A stretch of 64,000 nt of DNA from Xanthobacter oligotrophicus (GTDB lineage: Bacteria; Pseudomonadota; Alphaproteobacteria; Rhizobiales; Xanthobacteraceae). The position numbers were made by a program, and so were the translations under genes. Of this stretch, positions 1-7,658 are shown piece by piece (position 1 is the stretch's first letter; every line of letters starts with the position of its first letter). Where the stretch lies: positions 1 through 64,000 of the forward strand of contig NZ_VTTL01000016.1 in NCBI RefSeq assembly GCF_008364685.1, given 5' to 3'. A model generated the notes under the pieces. It saw nothing but the letters and a program-made list of their open reading frames with translations, made no database searches and was not told the DNA's origin.

Positions 1-225
1 TGCAACCCGGTCCAGGACGGACCATATCGAGAACAGAGTCCAGTTATGAACGAGGGCAAATAGGGGGCAACGTCAGGATCTCCCGCAGCGATGACCGCAA
101 TGGCGTGGGAAGCGGACTGGCGGGTTCTGGAAGAAAAACGGAAAATACTGTCCAGCACGTGGCTCTGCCCGAAAAGGCGCGGCGACGTCAGCCCGGTATT
201 GCGCTTTCCGAAGAACCTCCCTGCG

Positions 226-1365
226 CTATCGGGACCAGTCAATTTTATTGAAGTCTTCATAAAGGCGAGCCGCGTATGGCTTATCGGCAGCGTGCGCAAA
301 AGCTATAAGCCCAGCCACATGCCGTTTTAAACCTGTCACTGACCGGAAGCCTCTTGCAGCGCAGTGAGCCTTTGCGCCCAGCTTAGGATGGCGAAGCGCG
401 AAAATATGTGTCTCAATATTGTTTCGATACTTCTTGGTAAGCCTTGGTTGATCGCGGTCCACCAAAAGTCCAAGTAGAACCTTACGGTTTCCAGGTGGGG
501 TGACTGTGGTCTTTGCTGGGTTCTCTCGTAGACCAAAATCGCGCACTTCGCGTTCCACCCGCTTGACCAATGCAATCGCGGCCCCTCGCCCGGTATGGTC
601 CTTCGTTGAGAAGGCAAGGTCATCGGCATAGCGAGAGTAGACCCAGCCAGATTTCAGCCCAACGTTTTCAAGCCTGCGGTCCAGTGCCCTAACGACCAGA
701 TTTGCCAGCATGGGGCTGCTCGGGGCACCTTGAGGAAGATGTCCAGCTCCTCGAGATCGGTACCATGTTGATGGTGCCTCGAAATTCTGGGGCTCCGCGA
801 TATAGGCGCCTGGAAGTCGAGTGCACAGGCGTGCCATCTCGAAGGACAGAAGGGAGCTATACCCCAACGACCTGAAGACGAGATAGACCTGTCGCTCATC
901 GATCGATTCGAAGAAGTCCTGGAGGTCCATCTTAATGAGCCACCGACAGCCCGCATGGCGTTCAGCCGCTTGGACTAGACTGCGATGTGGTGCAAACGCG
1001 TAACTGCGAGGGTGGGGTTTTTCTGCATTCAGTACATTTTGAGCAATCCAACGCTGGACGCGCATGAGGCTGGGCTCAGGTACACAGATTGTACGATGTC
1101 TCCGCGGCGCGTTCATTCCAACTCGGTGCTTTTTGACCTGGAAAACGCGATATGGATCATCTGATCTCTCGACGTAGTTTCGCAGCACAGGCAATCCAAC
1201 GTCTACCAAATGTGCGAGATGCCCTAGTGACAGTATCACCGGCAAATCTATGTTAGCTTTTTTTATGCTGTCAGCGGCAGCGAGAGCATTGGCAATTGTT
1301 TCGTCAGATCGCCCAGCGTTCTTGGCGCCTTCGATAAAAGCCTGAGAGTCCCAAGGGTGTAGCAT
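226..1365 (-). CDS. Retron-type reverse transcriptase
   Basis: A 379-aa reverse transcriptase. The palm motifs are in order: MDLQDFF at about residues 146-152 (first catalytic Asp), QGAPSSP at 212-218, and the YADD catalytic box at 246-249. In retron enzymes an NAxxH motif precedes the palm; here the matching position reads AAERH (133-137), a variant. The VTG motif of region Y reads VLLG (296-299). There is no maturase or endonuclease domain, so a group II intron enzyme is unlikely. By family knowledge it would reverse transcribe the upstream msd RNA into msDNA. It is the last gene after the phosphoribosyltransferase-like gene on the same strand, with a 160-bp structured gap between them. Retron is my best reading; another defence-associated RT class is possible because the two region motifs are degenerate. 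Confidence 0.8.
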   Translation of the reverse strand: MLHPWDSQAFIEGAKNAGRSDETIANALAAADSIKKANIDLPVILSLGHLAHLVDVGLPVLRNYVERSDDPYRVFQVKKHRVGMNAPRRHRTICVPEPSLMRVQRWIAQNVLNAEKPHPRSYAFAPHRSLVQAAERHAGCRWLIKMDLQDFFESIDERQVYLVFRSLGYSSLLSFEMARLCTRLPGAYIAEPQNFEAPSTWYRSRGAGHLPQGAPSSPMLANLVVRALDRRLENVGLKSGWVYSRYADDLAFSTKDHTGRGAAIALVKRVEREVRDFGLRENPAKTTVTPPGNRKVLLGLLVDRDQPRLTKKYRNNIETHIFALRHPKLGAKAHCAARGFRSVTGLKRHVAGLIAFAHAADKPYAARLYEDFNKIDWSR

Positions 1366-1384
1366 CTACCTTACACCCCTGTGG

Positions 1385-1530
1385 GGTGACCCATCCGGCG
1401 GGGCAATTTCGACGCAAGCCGAATGTGTCGCTCGCGACTGACCTGCCGGATGGGATACCAGTATGCGACAGCTCCATCTACGGCGACCGGAAACCCTGCC
1501 GCCACGGCGACCCGCCTTAAGCGGATCACC
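1385..1530 (-). ncRNA. Candidate retron msr-msd RNA
   Basis: The gap before the RT gene is rich in inverted repeats, as expected of a retron non-coding RNA. A long hairpin has perfect 10-bp arms at 1390-1399 and 1445-1454, extends inward through a G:U and two G:C pairs, and holds an inner 6-bp hairpin at 1410-1415/1425-1430; this would be the msd stem-loop. On the transcribed strand GGTGATCC (1530-1523) can pair with GGGTCACC (1392-1385) with one G:U wobble, matching the a1/a2 repeats that bracket msr-msd. The msr part would be 1522-1455 and contains short GC hairpins. The a1 arm overlaps the stop codon of the upstream gene. The branching guanosine could not be assigned. Ends are estimates. 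Confidence 0.55.
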
Positions 1531-2815
1531 TTGGCCGCCTCGTAAGGCGGCGGTTACTAGATGACACCCTCGGGTCTCTCAGTTGCCATGGATAGTACGG
1601 ATTTACGTTCGTGGGAATATCCGGACGTCGCCAAGGCGTCCGAAGTCCCTTGATTGCAGCCTGACCTGCTTCGGTTAGGTGACCGTCAATTGCCACCAAT
1701 GCTCTAGCTTTGGCCCGGGCAATTGCGATGCGCACCTGATCGGAAGTGAGCCCTGTTCGTTCGCTGATCTCTTCCTCCGCGCCTTGTCGCCACTTTCCGC
1801 GAATTTGAGACAAGACCAAGTGCATCGTCGCTAAGTCGCTTCCTATGGTTAGGTCGATCGCAAGCCCGGCGCGTTCGATTGCATTCTCTGCTCGCTCCCC
1901 ATCTGTGAGCGGATGGAAGGCGTGCTTGCTGTTAGGCGGAATTGAGCCTTGATACAAGGCCTGCCATCCGCCGCCGGTACCATGCACGATCAAGGGTGTG
2001 TTGTTCGGCAAGCCATACGTGAAGGCGACAAGAGCAGCACTACCCTTATAGCCACTTTTATCCTCAGCGGTCGCACCAGGAGGTCCGTAACGCGTCATGA
2101 TATCGGTCCAACGTGCAACGAGATCGGCTTCGAAGTCACCCACTGATGGCACGGTAAATGCCGATTTCACTTCTGGATTGACCCTATGCCGCATGACCTC
2201 CTGAATTCCGCGTCGTGTGCCACAGGCGGTCACGATCGCGAACCTAATCCATCCTAACTGCCACCAAGAGCGTACCGAGGGTGACTTCCAGAACAGGTCC
2301 AACATCTTGTTGATGCGCGTGCCGGACCCAATAAAGTCGGTTACAATACAGATCAATCTGACCCCGGTTTGCCTGACAATGTCAGGACCAGGATGACTGG
2401 TGAAAGACCTTTGATTGCCCTTAATTATCTGAGCGATCACATTTGCTGTGGGCCCTTCACTTCCGACTCGACTAGAGCCCCGACGAGGCGCAATCGGTGC
2501 GACGCGCTTGGGGCCGGTGGACCGTTCCGTTAGTTTGCCGTGGCGGCCAGCGACCCATTCTTCGGTGAATATCCTGCCTGCAGCGAACTCTCGCTCGGCG
2601 TAAAGCCCGATCCGACTTTTAATGAATGGTCTGTGATGAGGCATTGTTTGCATGGCGATCAGTCCAGCCCGCTGTGCAGCGGCAACCTCTTCGTGATCCA
2701 ACAGCACCATCGCGTCCAGCATCGCCGTAGCGGCTGCATGGTCGGCTCCCGTAGCGAACTGATGCAGCCATGACTGGCCGACTGCCGTCTCGGAGAGTGC
2801 CGGAACCCGCTTCAA
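1526..2815 (-). CDS. Phosphoribosyltransferase-like retron partner with C-terminal winged helix
   Basis: A 429-aa protein. The core carries a PRPP-binding-loop signature, ICIVTDFIGSGTR (about residues 155-167), typical of type I phosphoribosyltransferase folds; the basic and acidic flanks resemble the PRTase-CE group seen beside defence genes. The C-terminal part (about 340-395) has a helix-turn-helix/winged-helix look with regularly spaced alanine-rich helices and ends in a basic tail. It lies just upstream of the candidate msr-msd RNA and RT, on the same strand. As I recall, one retron class (type III in a published scheme) pairs the RT with a PRTase plus winged-helix protein, the likely toxic effector. 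The effector role is inferred; a housekeeping phosphoribosyltransferase is unlikely given the missing catalytic context and the neighbours. Confidence 0.65.
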   Translation of the reverse strand: MKRVPALSETAVGQSWLHQFATGADHAAATAMLDAMVLLDHEEVAAAQRAGLIAMQTMPHHRPFIKSRIGLYAEREFAAGRIFTEEWVAGRHGKLTERSTGPKRVAPIAPRRGSSRVGSEGPTANVIAQIIKGNQRSFTSHPGPDIVRQTGVRLICIVTDFIGSGTRINKMLDLFWKSPSVRSWWQLGWIRFAIVTACGTRRGIQEVMRHRVNPEVKSAFTVPSVGDFEADLVARWTDIMTRYGPPGATAEDKSGYKGSAALVAFTYGLPNNTPLIVHGTGGGWQALYQGSIPPNSKHAFHPLTDGERAENAIERAGLAIDLTIGSDLATMHLVLSQIRGKWRQGAEEEISERTGLTSDQVRIAIARAKARALVAIDGHLTEAGQAAIKGLRTPWRRPDIPTNVNPYYPWQLRDPRVSSSNRRLTRRPR

Positions 2816-3127
2816 TTCTATCTCCCGCGTTGGGCCCTAAATCCTAAAGCAGCAGATGCTGAAAGAACGACAGCCTTCAGGTTACGACGAAACCAGCCAG
2901 AATGGCCATAATGGGTCGGTTGCAGAACGGCTGCAATCTGCATAGCGGCAGCCACAACCGGTCAGTCCGCTTCCGGCCCCGATTGCACCGTTCCCCTCCT
3001 GAGTGAGCGGCTCGTCAATCTGCCCCTACGGCACTTCCGGCCCTGCTGCTGAAGCGGATTGCCAACGTGGGAACACGCCATCGCGTAGCGCGGGCGGCGA
3101 GAGATTCGCGCATGGGGCGTTCTACTC
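2816..3127. other. Gene-free spacer between retron and recombinase
   Basis: No supported gene. It lies upstream of the PRTase-like gene, so it should contain the promoter of the retron operon; I could not single out a convincing -35/-10 pair. Short ORFs here have no recognisable content. Confidence 0.5.
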
Positions 3128-5413
3128 TCACGCCGCCTCCCACACCTTGTTGAGAATCTGGGCCGCGAGAGCCGCCTTGTCCTGCGGCAGAAATCGCCCG
3201 TAGTGCTTGGCGACCATCTCCGGCGTATCCTGGATGGCGTAGCTCGCCTGCTCATAGGAGCCGGTCTTCTTCAGGATATGCGTCGCCAGCACGTCGCGGA
3301 CATTGTGCGGCCCGTGAGGCAGCAGGCCCTTGATGGCGCCGCGGCCGGTGTAAGGGTTGTGGATGCCATAGCGCTGGATCGCTAGGCGCCAGGCCTCATA
3401 GAAGGTGTTCTGGCAGTAGGCGGCATCCTTGCTGGTCAACTTCACCGTCTTGACGAACAGCGTGCCAGGATCAGCGGCATGCTTGAGCAGCACCCGGCGG
3501 TGCCGGTCGATATAGGCCTCGAGATAGTGATAGAAGCCGCCGAGGTCCGGCAGGATCAGCCGGAATGGCTTGCTGCCAAAGAAGGACGAGTTCGCGTTCT
3601 TGAAGGCGACCGAAGGGATGAGCACCTCCCATCCATGATCGCGCTCGCTCCAGCGCAGCTCGCCGCGCTTCATCTCCGCGAGGCGGCGCTCCGAGGTTGG
3701 TAGCCGGCCGCGCGGACAGACGAGTAGCTGACGCAGGTTCTTCTGCCGCAGCCCGAGATGCAGGCCGAGCCGCAGCATGAGGAAGGCCCGCACCGCCTCG
3801 GCGGCCGCGCGCGGGTAGCGCTTCTCGTCCGGCATCAGCCGCAGGATCTCCTCAGTGATCTTGCGATACTCGGCGACCGGACTGTCCGCCTCCAGAACCG
3901 CGATGATCGGCTCGAAGGGGTCACGATGGATACGGGCTACGCGCTGCACTTCCCGTGCGCGGGCGAGGCCATGGCGATGCATCTGCTCGCAGGCTGCGTC
4001 CCAGTCAGCACGGGCAGCGGCAACGTCGCGCTCGGTGATCAGATTGGGAATAGGACGGATGCGTTCGGCCAACTGCGGGTTCTGCCGCAGCCAGCCTGTC
4101 TCGGCGCGAGTGAGCGCGGCAGCGATCCGCAGCATGTCGACCTCCCACGCGGTGTAGAAGCCGCGCCGACGCTCCCGCCATTGGATGTACCAGTCCCAAA
4201 CGATCGGGAAGACCAGCAGACTGAAGCTCAGATTCTCCAGCGGCACGCCGAAGCCATGGACCGCGCCGCTGGGTGAGGCTGCCAGCGCACCGAACATCAG
4301 ACCGAGATGCTCGACCTTCTGGGATGCCGTCTCCTCACCCCAGACGCCATTGCGCTGATAACCGAAGGCCGTCAGCGTCGCCGTCTTGAACCGGACGAGA
4401 TCGGCCATCTCCTCGGCCAGCTGGGGCGGCGCATCGAGCGCCGCACTTGCAAGGTCCGGATCCGGCAGCGATCCATCTTCCTCCCGGCAAAACCGATAGA
4501 GACCACGCGGACGGGAGGACTGGTCGAGCAGGCCTGGAAAGCGGATCGAGTAGCGCTGCTTCATGGCGGCGGCCTGGAAGCGACGATAGTCGGTCGTTCC
4601 CGAGATCACCACGCGCTGTACCCACTCAAGGATCTCCTCCCGCTCCTTCAATGGGCGGCGATCAAAATCATGCGGCAGGTGCCAGGCGAGGCGTCGCCGC
4701 TCGGCTCGACTGATGCCGGCAATGGTTCCCGCCGAGGTGCAGCGGTCTCCATTCGGCAGCTTCGAGCGGAAGTAGCCCGGCGGGAGGCGGTAGCGCTGCT
4801 CGATGAGCTCCAGCGCCGCGAGACTTCGGGAGGCGCGCGGCACCTTCACGCCGCGGCGCCACAGGTTAAGTGCCGTGGCATCGACCTGGGCCGCGCTTGC
4901 TTGAAGGGCGCGGGCGAGGTGGTTTGCGGTGTCGCCATGGCGGCGCATGTGAAGATCGAGCGCATCGGCGAATGAGGGCGGGTCCGTCCAAGACCGGCCG
5001 TCGCTCTCAGGGAACTCGATAATGGGCTTCGCCCGAGTGCCGCGTCGGCGCGGCGCAACGTCGAGCCGCTCAGCATCACGCTGAAGCGTGCCCCTCTCCA
5101 AGCGGGACGGTGCCTGGCGCGCCGCGGCACGCTTCACCGTGACGTGGCCGCGGCGCGCCAGTTCACGGCGCAACGCATCAAGGCCGGGCGCAAGCACGGG
5201 GCCTGCGCGCTGCAGATCGGCATGATCCACATCGCAGGCATGAGCGATTGCGTGCCAGTCGTAGTCGCGCTCCGTCAGGGGCGGTGGCATGCGCACGGCG
5301 AGGAGATCAAGGAGCCAGTGCTGGAAGAGATCGGCGTCGCGGGGCGATAGGACGGTCGTGGCACGCTGCTGGCAGAATTTCACCAACATGCGCGCGAAGC
5401 TCGTACGGGGCAT
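3128..5413 (-). CDS. Large tyrosine recombinase/integrase
   Basis: A 761-aa protein, roughly twice the size of ordinary phage integrases. The C-terminal third has the tyrosine recombinase signature: an arginine in LGLRQKNL (about residue 550), a lysine region around VAFKNANS, HNVR as the HxxR box (703-706), and the presumed nucleophile in KHYGRF (Tyr738). The N-terminal part (1-300) includes a helical segment suggestive of a core-binding or HTH domain (near ALQASAAQVDATALNLWRRG). Large recombinases of this kind are found in integrative elements and recombinase trios, but no second or third recombinase is adjacent. It is transcribed in the same direction as the retron genes and probably moves the element that carries them. 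No att repeats were found. Confidence 0.7.
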   Translation of the reverse strand: MPRTSFARMLVKFCQQRATTVLSPRDADLFQHWLLDLLAVRMPPPLTERDYDWHAIAHACDVDHADLQRAGPVLAPGLDALRRELARRGHVTVKRAAARQAPSRLERGTLQRDAERLDVAPRRRGTRAKPIIEFPESDGRSWTDPPSFADALDLHMRRHGDTANHLARALQASAAQVDATALNLWRRGVKVPRASRSLAALELIEQRYRLPPGYFRSKLPNGDRCTSAGTIAGISRAERRRLAWHLPHDFDRRPLKEREEILEWVQRVVISGTTDYRRFQAAAMKQRYSIRFPGLLDQSSRPRGLYRFCREEDGSLPDPDLASAALDAPPQLAEEMADLVRFKTATLTAFGYQRNGVWGEETASQKVEHLGLMFGALAASPSGAVHGFGVPLENLSFSLLVFPIVWDWYIQWRERRRGFYTAWEVDMLRIAAALTRAETGWLRQNPQLAERIRPIPNLITERDVAAARADWDAACEQMHRHGLARAREVQRVARIHRDPFEPIIAVLEADSPVAEYRKITEEILRLMPDEKRYPRAAAEAVRAFLMLRLGLHLGLRQKNLRQLLVCPRGRLPTSERRLAEMKRGELRWSERDHGWEVLIPSVAFKNANSSFFGSKPFRLILPDLGGFYHYLEAYIDRHRRVLLKHAADPGTLFVKTVKLTSKDAAYCQNTFYEAWRLAIQRYGIHNPYTGRGAIKGLLPHGPHNVRDVLATHILKKTGSYEQASYAIQDTPEMVAKHYGRFLPQDKAALAAQILNKVWEAA

Positions 5414-6043
5414 CGGCGGTCAGTGCAGGCACATTATGGAGAGGCGACTCGCCTCGATCAGGGGCGGCGTTTCTGCCGAGAAGCCCTCCTCTCGGCCACA
5501 ATCCAGAAGTGGCAGGCCCCGCGATCCAAAACCGAGGGGTGATGGTCCTCAGGCCGGCATCAGACGGCAACAATGTGCGGCTAAGCGTTCAAGCAACAAG
5601 ATTCCCGAGAAGCGCGCACATTGCAGGCGAGCAGCGCAATGTGTCTAGATCCACCAAATATTCTACGAAATCAACCATCCGACCGCCGCGCAATGTGCGC
5701 GCTTTTATCCTGCCATCAAGTTGCCCCGCCCCGTCGGGTCCAAACGAGATCACGTCACATCGCTGCGATACTATGACGGAGTGGCAGAAGACACGCCATG
5801 GACGCCGATCGCTACTGGCAGTCCGTCAAACCGTCCAGAAATACGCTACCAGACTGGTGCAGGGAGCCGCCAAGTGCGCGGCGAGTTCGCCATGGATCGT
5901 CATGCCCGACGCCACGCGGCTGTCGGTTACGCGCAACCGACCCGCGTAAGACCGTCGATCTTCGGTGCACAGAAACTGCAAAGGAACTGCGGCCGAACCG
6001 CGCTGAAGCCGCAGCGATCTTGCGCAGGAATTACGGACGAGGG
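5414..6043. other. Gene-free region upstream of recombinase
   Basis: About 630 bp between the recombinase start and the XRE gene stop. It contains only short ORFs without protein-like features, some AT-richer patches (near 5640-5690), and presumably the recombinase promoter. It may hold a recombination site, but I see no clear repeat pair. Confidence 0.45.
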
Positions 6044-6280
6044 CTATTCCGGCGCTGACGGCTTGCGGAAGCGCACACCTGCGCCGCCGCCATTCTCCGG
6101 AATGAACTCAATGCCGGCGCCTTCGAGAGCCGCTTGAATACGCTCAACCGTTGCCGCTTTTAATGCCTCACCGCGCTCGAAACGGGTCACGGTTTGTGTG
6201 GAAACGGCAGCCTGGTTCGCCAAATCGCGCACGCCCAAACCGAGAGCGGCGCGGGCCATTTTGCATTGCGCAGCATTCAT
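6044..6280 (-). CDS. XRE-family HTH regulator
   Basis: A small 78-aa protein that is essentially one HTH_3 domain: the helix-turn-helix spans LANQAAVSTQTVTRFERGEA, followed by the usual 'VERIQAALEGAGIEF' helix found in short XRE repressors of alphaproteobacterial mobile elements. The ATG at 6280 is chosen; a GTG nine bases upstream (6289) is possible. It probably represses its own promoter or the divergently transcribed Tat-signal gene. The inverted repeats just upstream are candidate operators. Confidence 0.8.
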   Translation of the reverse strand: MNAAQCKMARAALGLGVRDLANQAAVSTQTVTRFERGEALKAATVERIQAALEGAGIEFIPENGGGAGVRFRKPSAPE

Positions 6281-6283
6281 ATG

Positions 6284-6304
6284 AATCACGACACTGTAGT
6301 GATT
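6284..6304. promoter_or_regulatory. Inverted-repeat operator candidate for XRE
   Basis: AATCAC (6284-6289) and GTGATT (6299-6304) form an inverted repeat that overlaps a tighter CACT-GT-AGTG repeat (6292-6301). It sits directly at the XRE start in the divergent promoter region, the usual place for autorepression. Binding is inferred from position only. Confidence 0.35.
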
Positions 6305-6418
6305 TTTGATTGCTGTTGATTCATGTCGTCGCTATCCTTCTGCGCCTTAGGCGGCCGGACACGTGTTTGCCCCACGTATCCGGCCTGACCACAACCCAAG
6401 CTGCGTGGAGCTCGGATC

Positions 6419-7084
6419 ATGGCTGATTCTGAGATTAGCATGAGTCTGTCCCAGCCATCCCGGAGGGACGTTCTCTCTGCCGCCCTGGTTACGATCGGCG
6501 GCACCTCCTTCAACAGTGCGGCTGCAGCCGCGCCGCAGGATGGCGGCGCAACGGATGCGGCTGTCCTTGCATGGAAGGCGTGGCGCGCCGCGCATCGGCG
6601 CACGCTCGCTCTGTGCCGGAAACAGCAGAGATTGGAATCCGAACTGGCGCGGACGGTTGGGTTTCCGCAGGCGGTTCTTGCTGCAGACGAATTGCCGTCA
6701 CCAATGCGGATCGCCTCCCTGCGGCAATTCGATGAGCTTGCGGCCGATCTGCCGTCGCTTTGCGCGCGCCGTGACGAAGTGGTCGCCGCGCTGCGCACTC
6801 ATCAACGGCTCTGGGACGACGCGGACCGCGCCATCGGCTACTCGGCCACACGACAGGAAGAGGCGGCGGCATCCGTCGATGAAGAGCGACTGATCGCGAG
6901 GCTCTTCGCGGCAGACGCCGCGTCACTGCGCGGTCTTTCAGGGAAGCTCGACGTGCTGATTGCCGTTGGCGCGGATGGCGCAGAGGGGCGGCATTTCCCG
7001 TGGCCGGAGCTGCGGCGCATCCGCCGGGATGTTGCGCGCTTGATGCAGCTGCAGCGTCACGATTCAATCGGCCTCACTGCTTGA
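6419..7084 (+). CDS. Tat-signal hypothetical protein
   Basis: A 221-aa protein. The N-terminus carries a twin-arginine-like signal: SRRDVLSAALVTIGG followed by an alanine-rich cleavage region (about residues 14-40), so export by the Tat pathway is likely. The mature part is helical, rich in Arg, Ala and Glu, with no cysteine-rich or enzymatic motif that I recognise. Proteins of this build are common on alphaproteobacterial plasmids and integrated elements. Its end overlaps the tail of the HNH remnant on the other strand by 11 bp. Function unknown. Confidence 0.6.
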   Translation: MADSEISMSLSQPSRRDVLSAALVTIGGTSFNSAAAAAPQDGGATDAAVLAWKAWRAAHRRTLALCRKQQRLESELARTVGFPQAVLAADELPSPMRIASLRQFDELAADLPSLCARRDEVVAALRTHQRLWDDADRAIGYSATRQEEAAASVDEERLIARLFAADAASLRGLSGKLDVLIAVGADGAEGRHFPWPELRRIRRDVARLMQLQRHDSIGLTA

Positions 7085-7270
7085 AGCAGTACTCGCGATG
7101 CCAACGCAGAAAGTACGGACGCGGACGCTCAAACGCCCGTTGCTGGGCGATGGCGCGTCCGCTCCGATTGATGAAAGCACGCACGCCATCGGGATCTGGC
7201 GTGCCGGGAGATCAGCACGTCGAGATCGTCCGTCGGATTGATCAGCCCCCGGTCGAACATGCAGTGCGCG
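7074..7270 (-). pseudogene. HNH-endonuclease C-terminal remnant
   Basis: On the minus strand the frame reading FDRGLINPTDDLDVLISR continues, after a one-base frame change, into a segment ending PRPYFLRWHREYCFKQ and a stop at 7074-7076. The order (FDRG followed by a beta-rich stretch and a terminal 'P..FL.WHR' motif) matches the C-terminal part of restriction-type HNH endonucleases. The catalytic HNH part upstream is gone. I read it as a decayed fragment; the family assignment rests on recall of the C-terminal motif. Confidence 0.45.
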
Positions 7271-7278
7271 GCACGTGA

Positions 7279-7547
7279 ATCGCGTCGGCCGGGCGATGGC
7301 TGCTGAGCGCGGACTTTTCCTACGCCCCTAGCGAAACGGGCGAGTATGCGACCGGCCGGCTCGCCGGCTCGGTCAACCTCCCAGCGGGCGCTTCGCCATG
7401 ATCGACGAAGGCCTTGGCTTCCAGCTCGTGCCCTGGCAGCTCGTGCTGGAGAAGCAAATCGGCCGTCACATCTCGGCGGTCTCTCGCGACGGCAGCGTCG
7501 AGTGGAGCCTTGGCCGGAACCGTGCAATGGGGCTGTCGACCCACTAG
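7279..7547 (+). pseudogene. Conjugative relaxase (DUF3363/VirD2-like) C-terminal remnant
   Basis: Codons from 7279 read SYAPSETGEYATGRLAGSV, then after a -1 frame change near 7388 the frame from 7398 reads MIDEGLGFQLVPWQLVLEK, continuing to QIGRHISAVSRDG and a stop at 7545-7547. This is the characteristic C-terminal end of the DUF3363 domain of plasmid relaxases related to VirD2. The nicking domain and most of the protein are missing. It marks a former conjugative plasmid or ICE at this edge of the accessory region. Confidence 0.6.
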
Positions 7548-7658
7548 CGGCGCCTTAGGCTGAGCCTAACGGGCCTTACGAGTTTTCAGAGTTGTCTAAC
7601 GCGCCCCGCCGTAGAAGCATCGCGCCAATCTTAAAAACAAAGTTCTGGGAGGATGCGT

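Noticed and set aside
91-330. 79-aa plus-strand ORF at the left edge
   Set aside because: Overlaps the RT 3' end; no ribosome site and no protein family resemblance.
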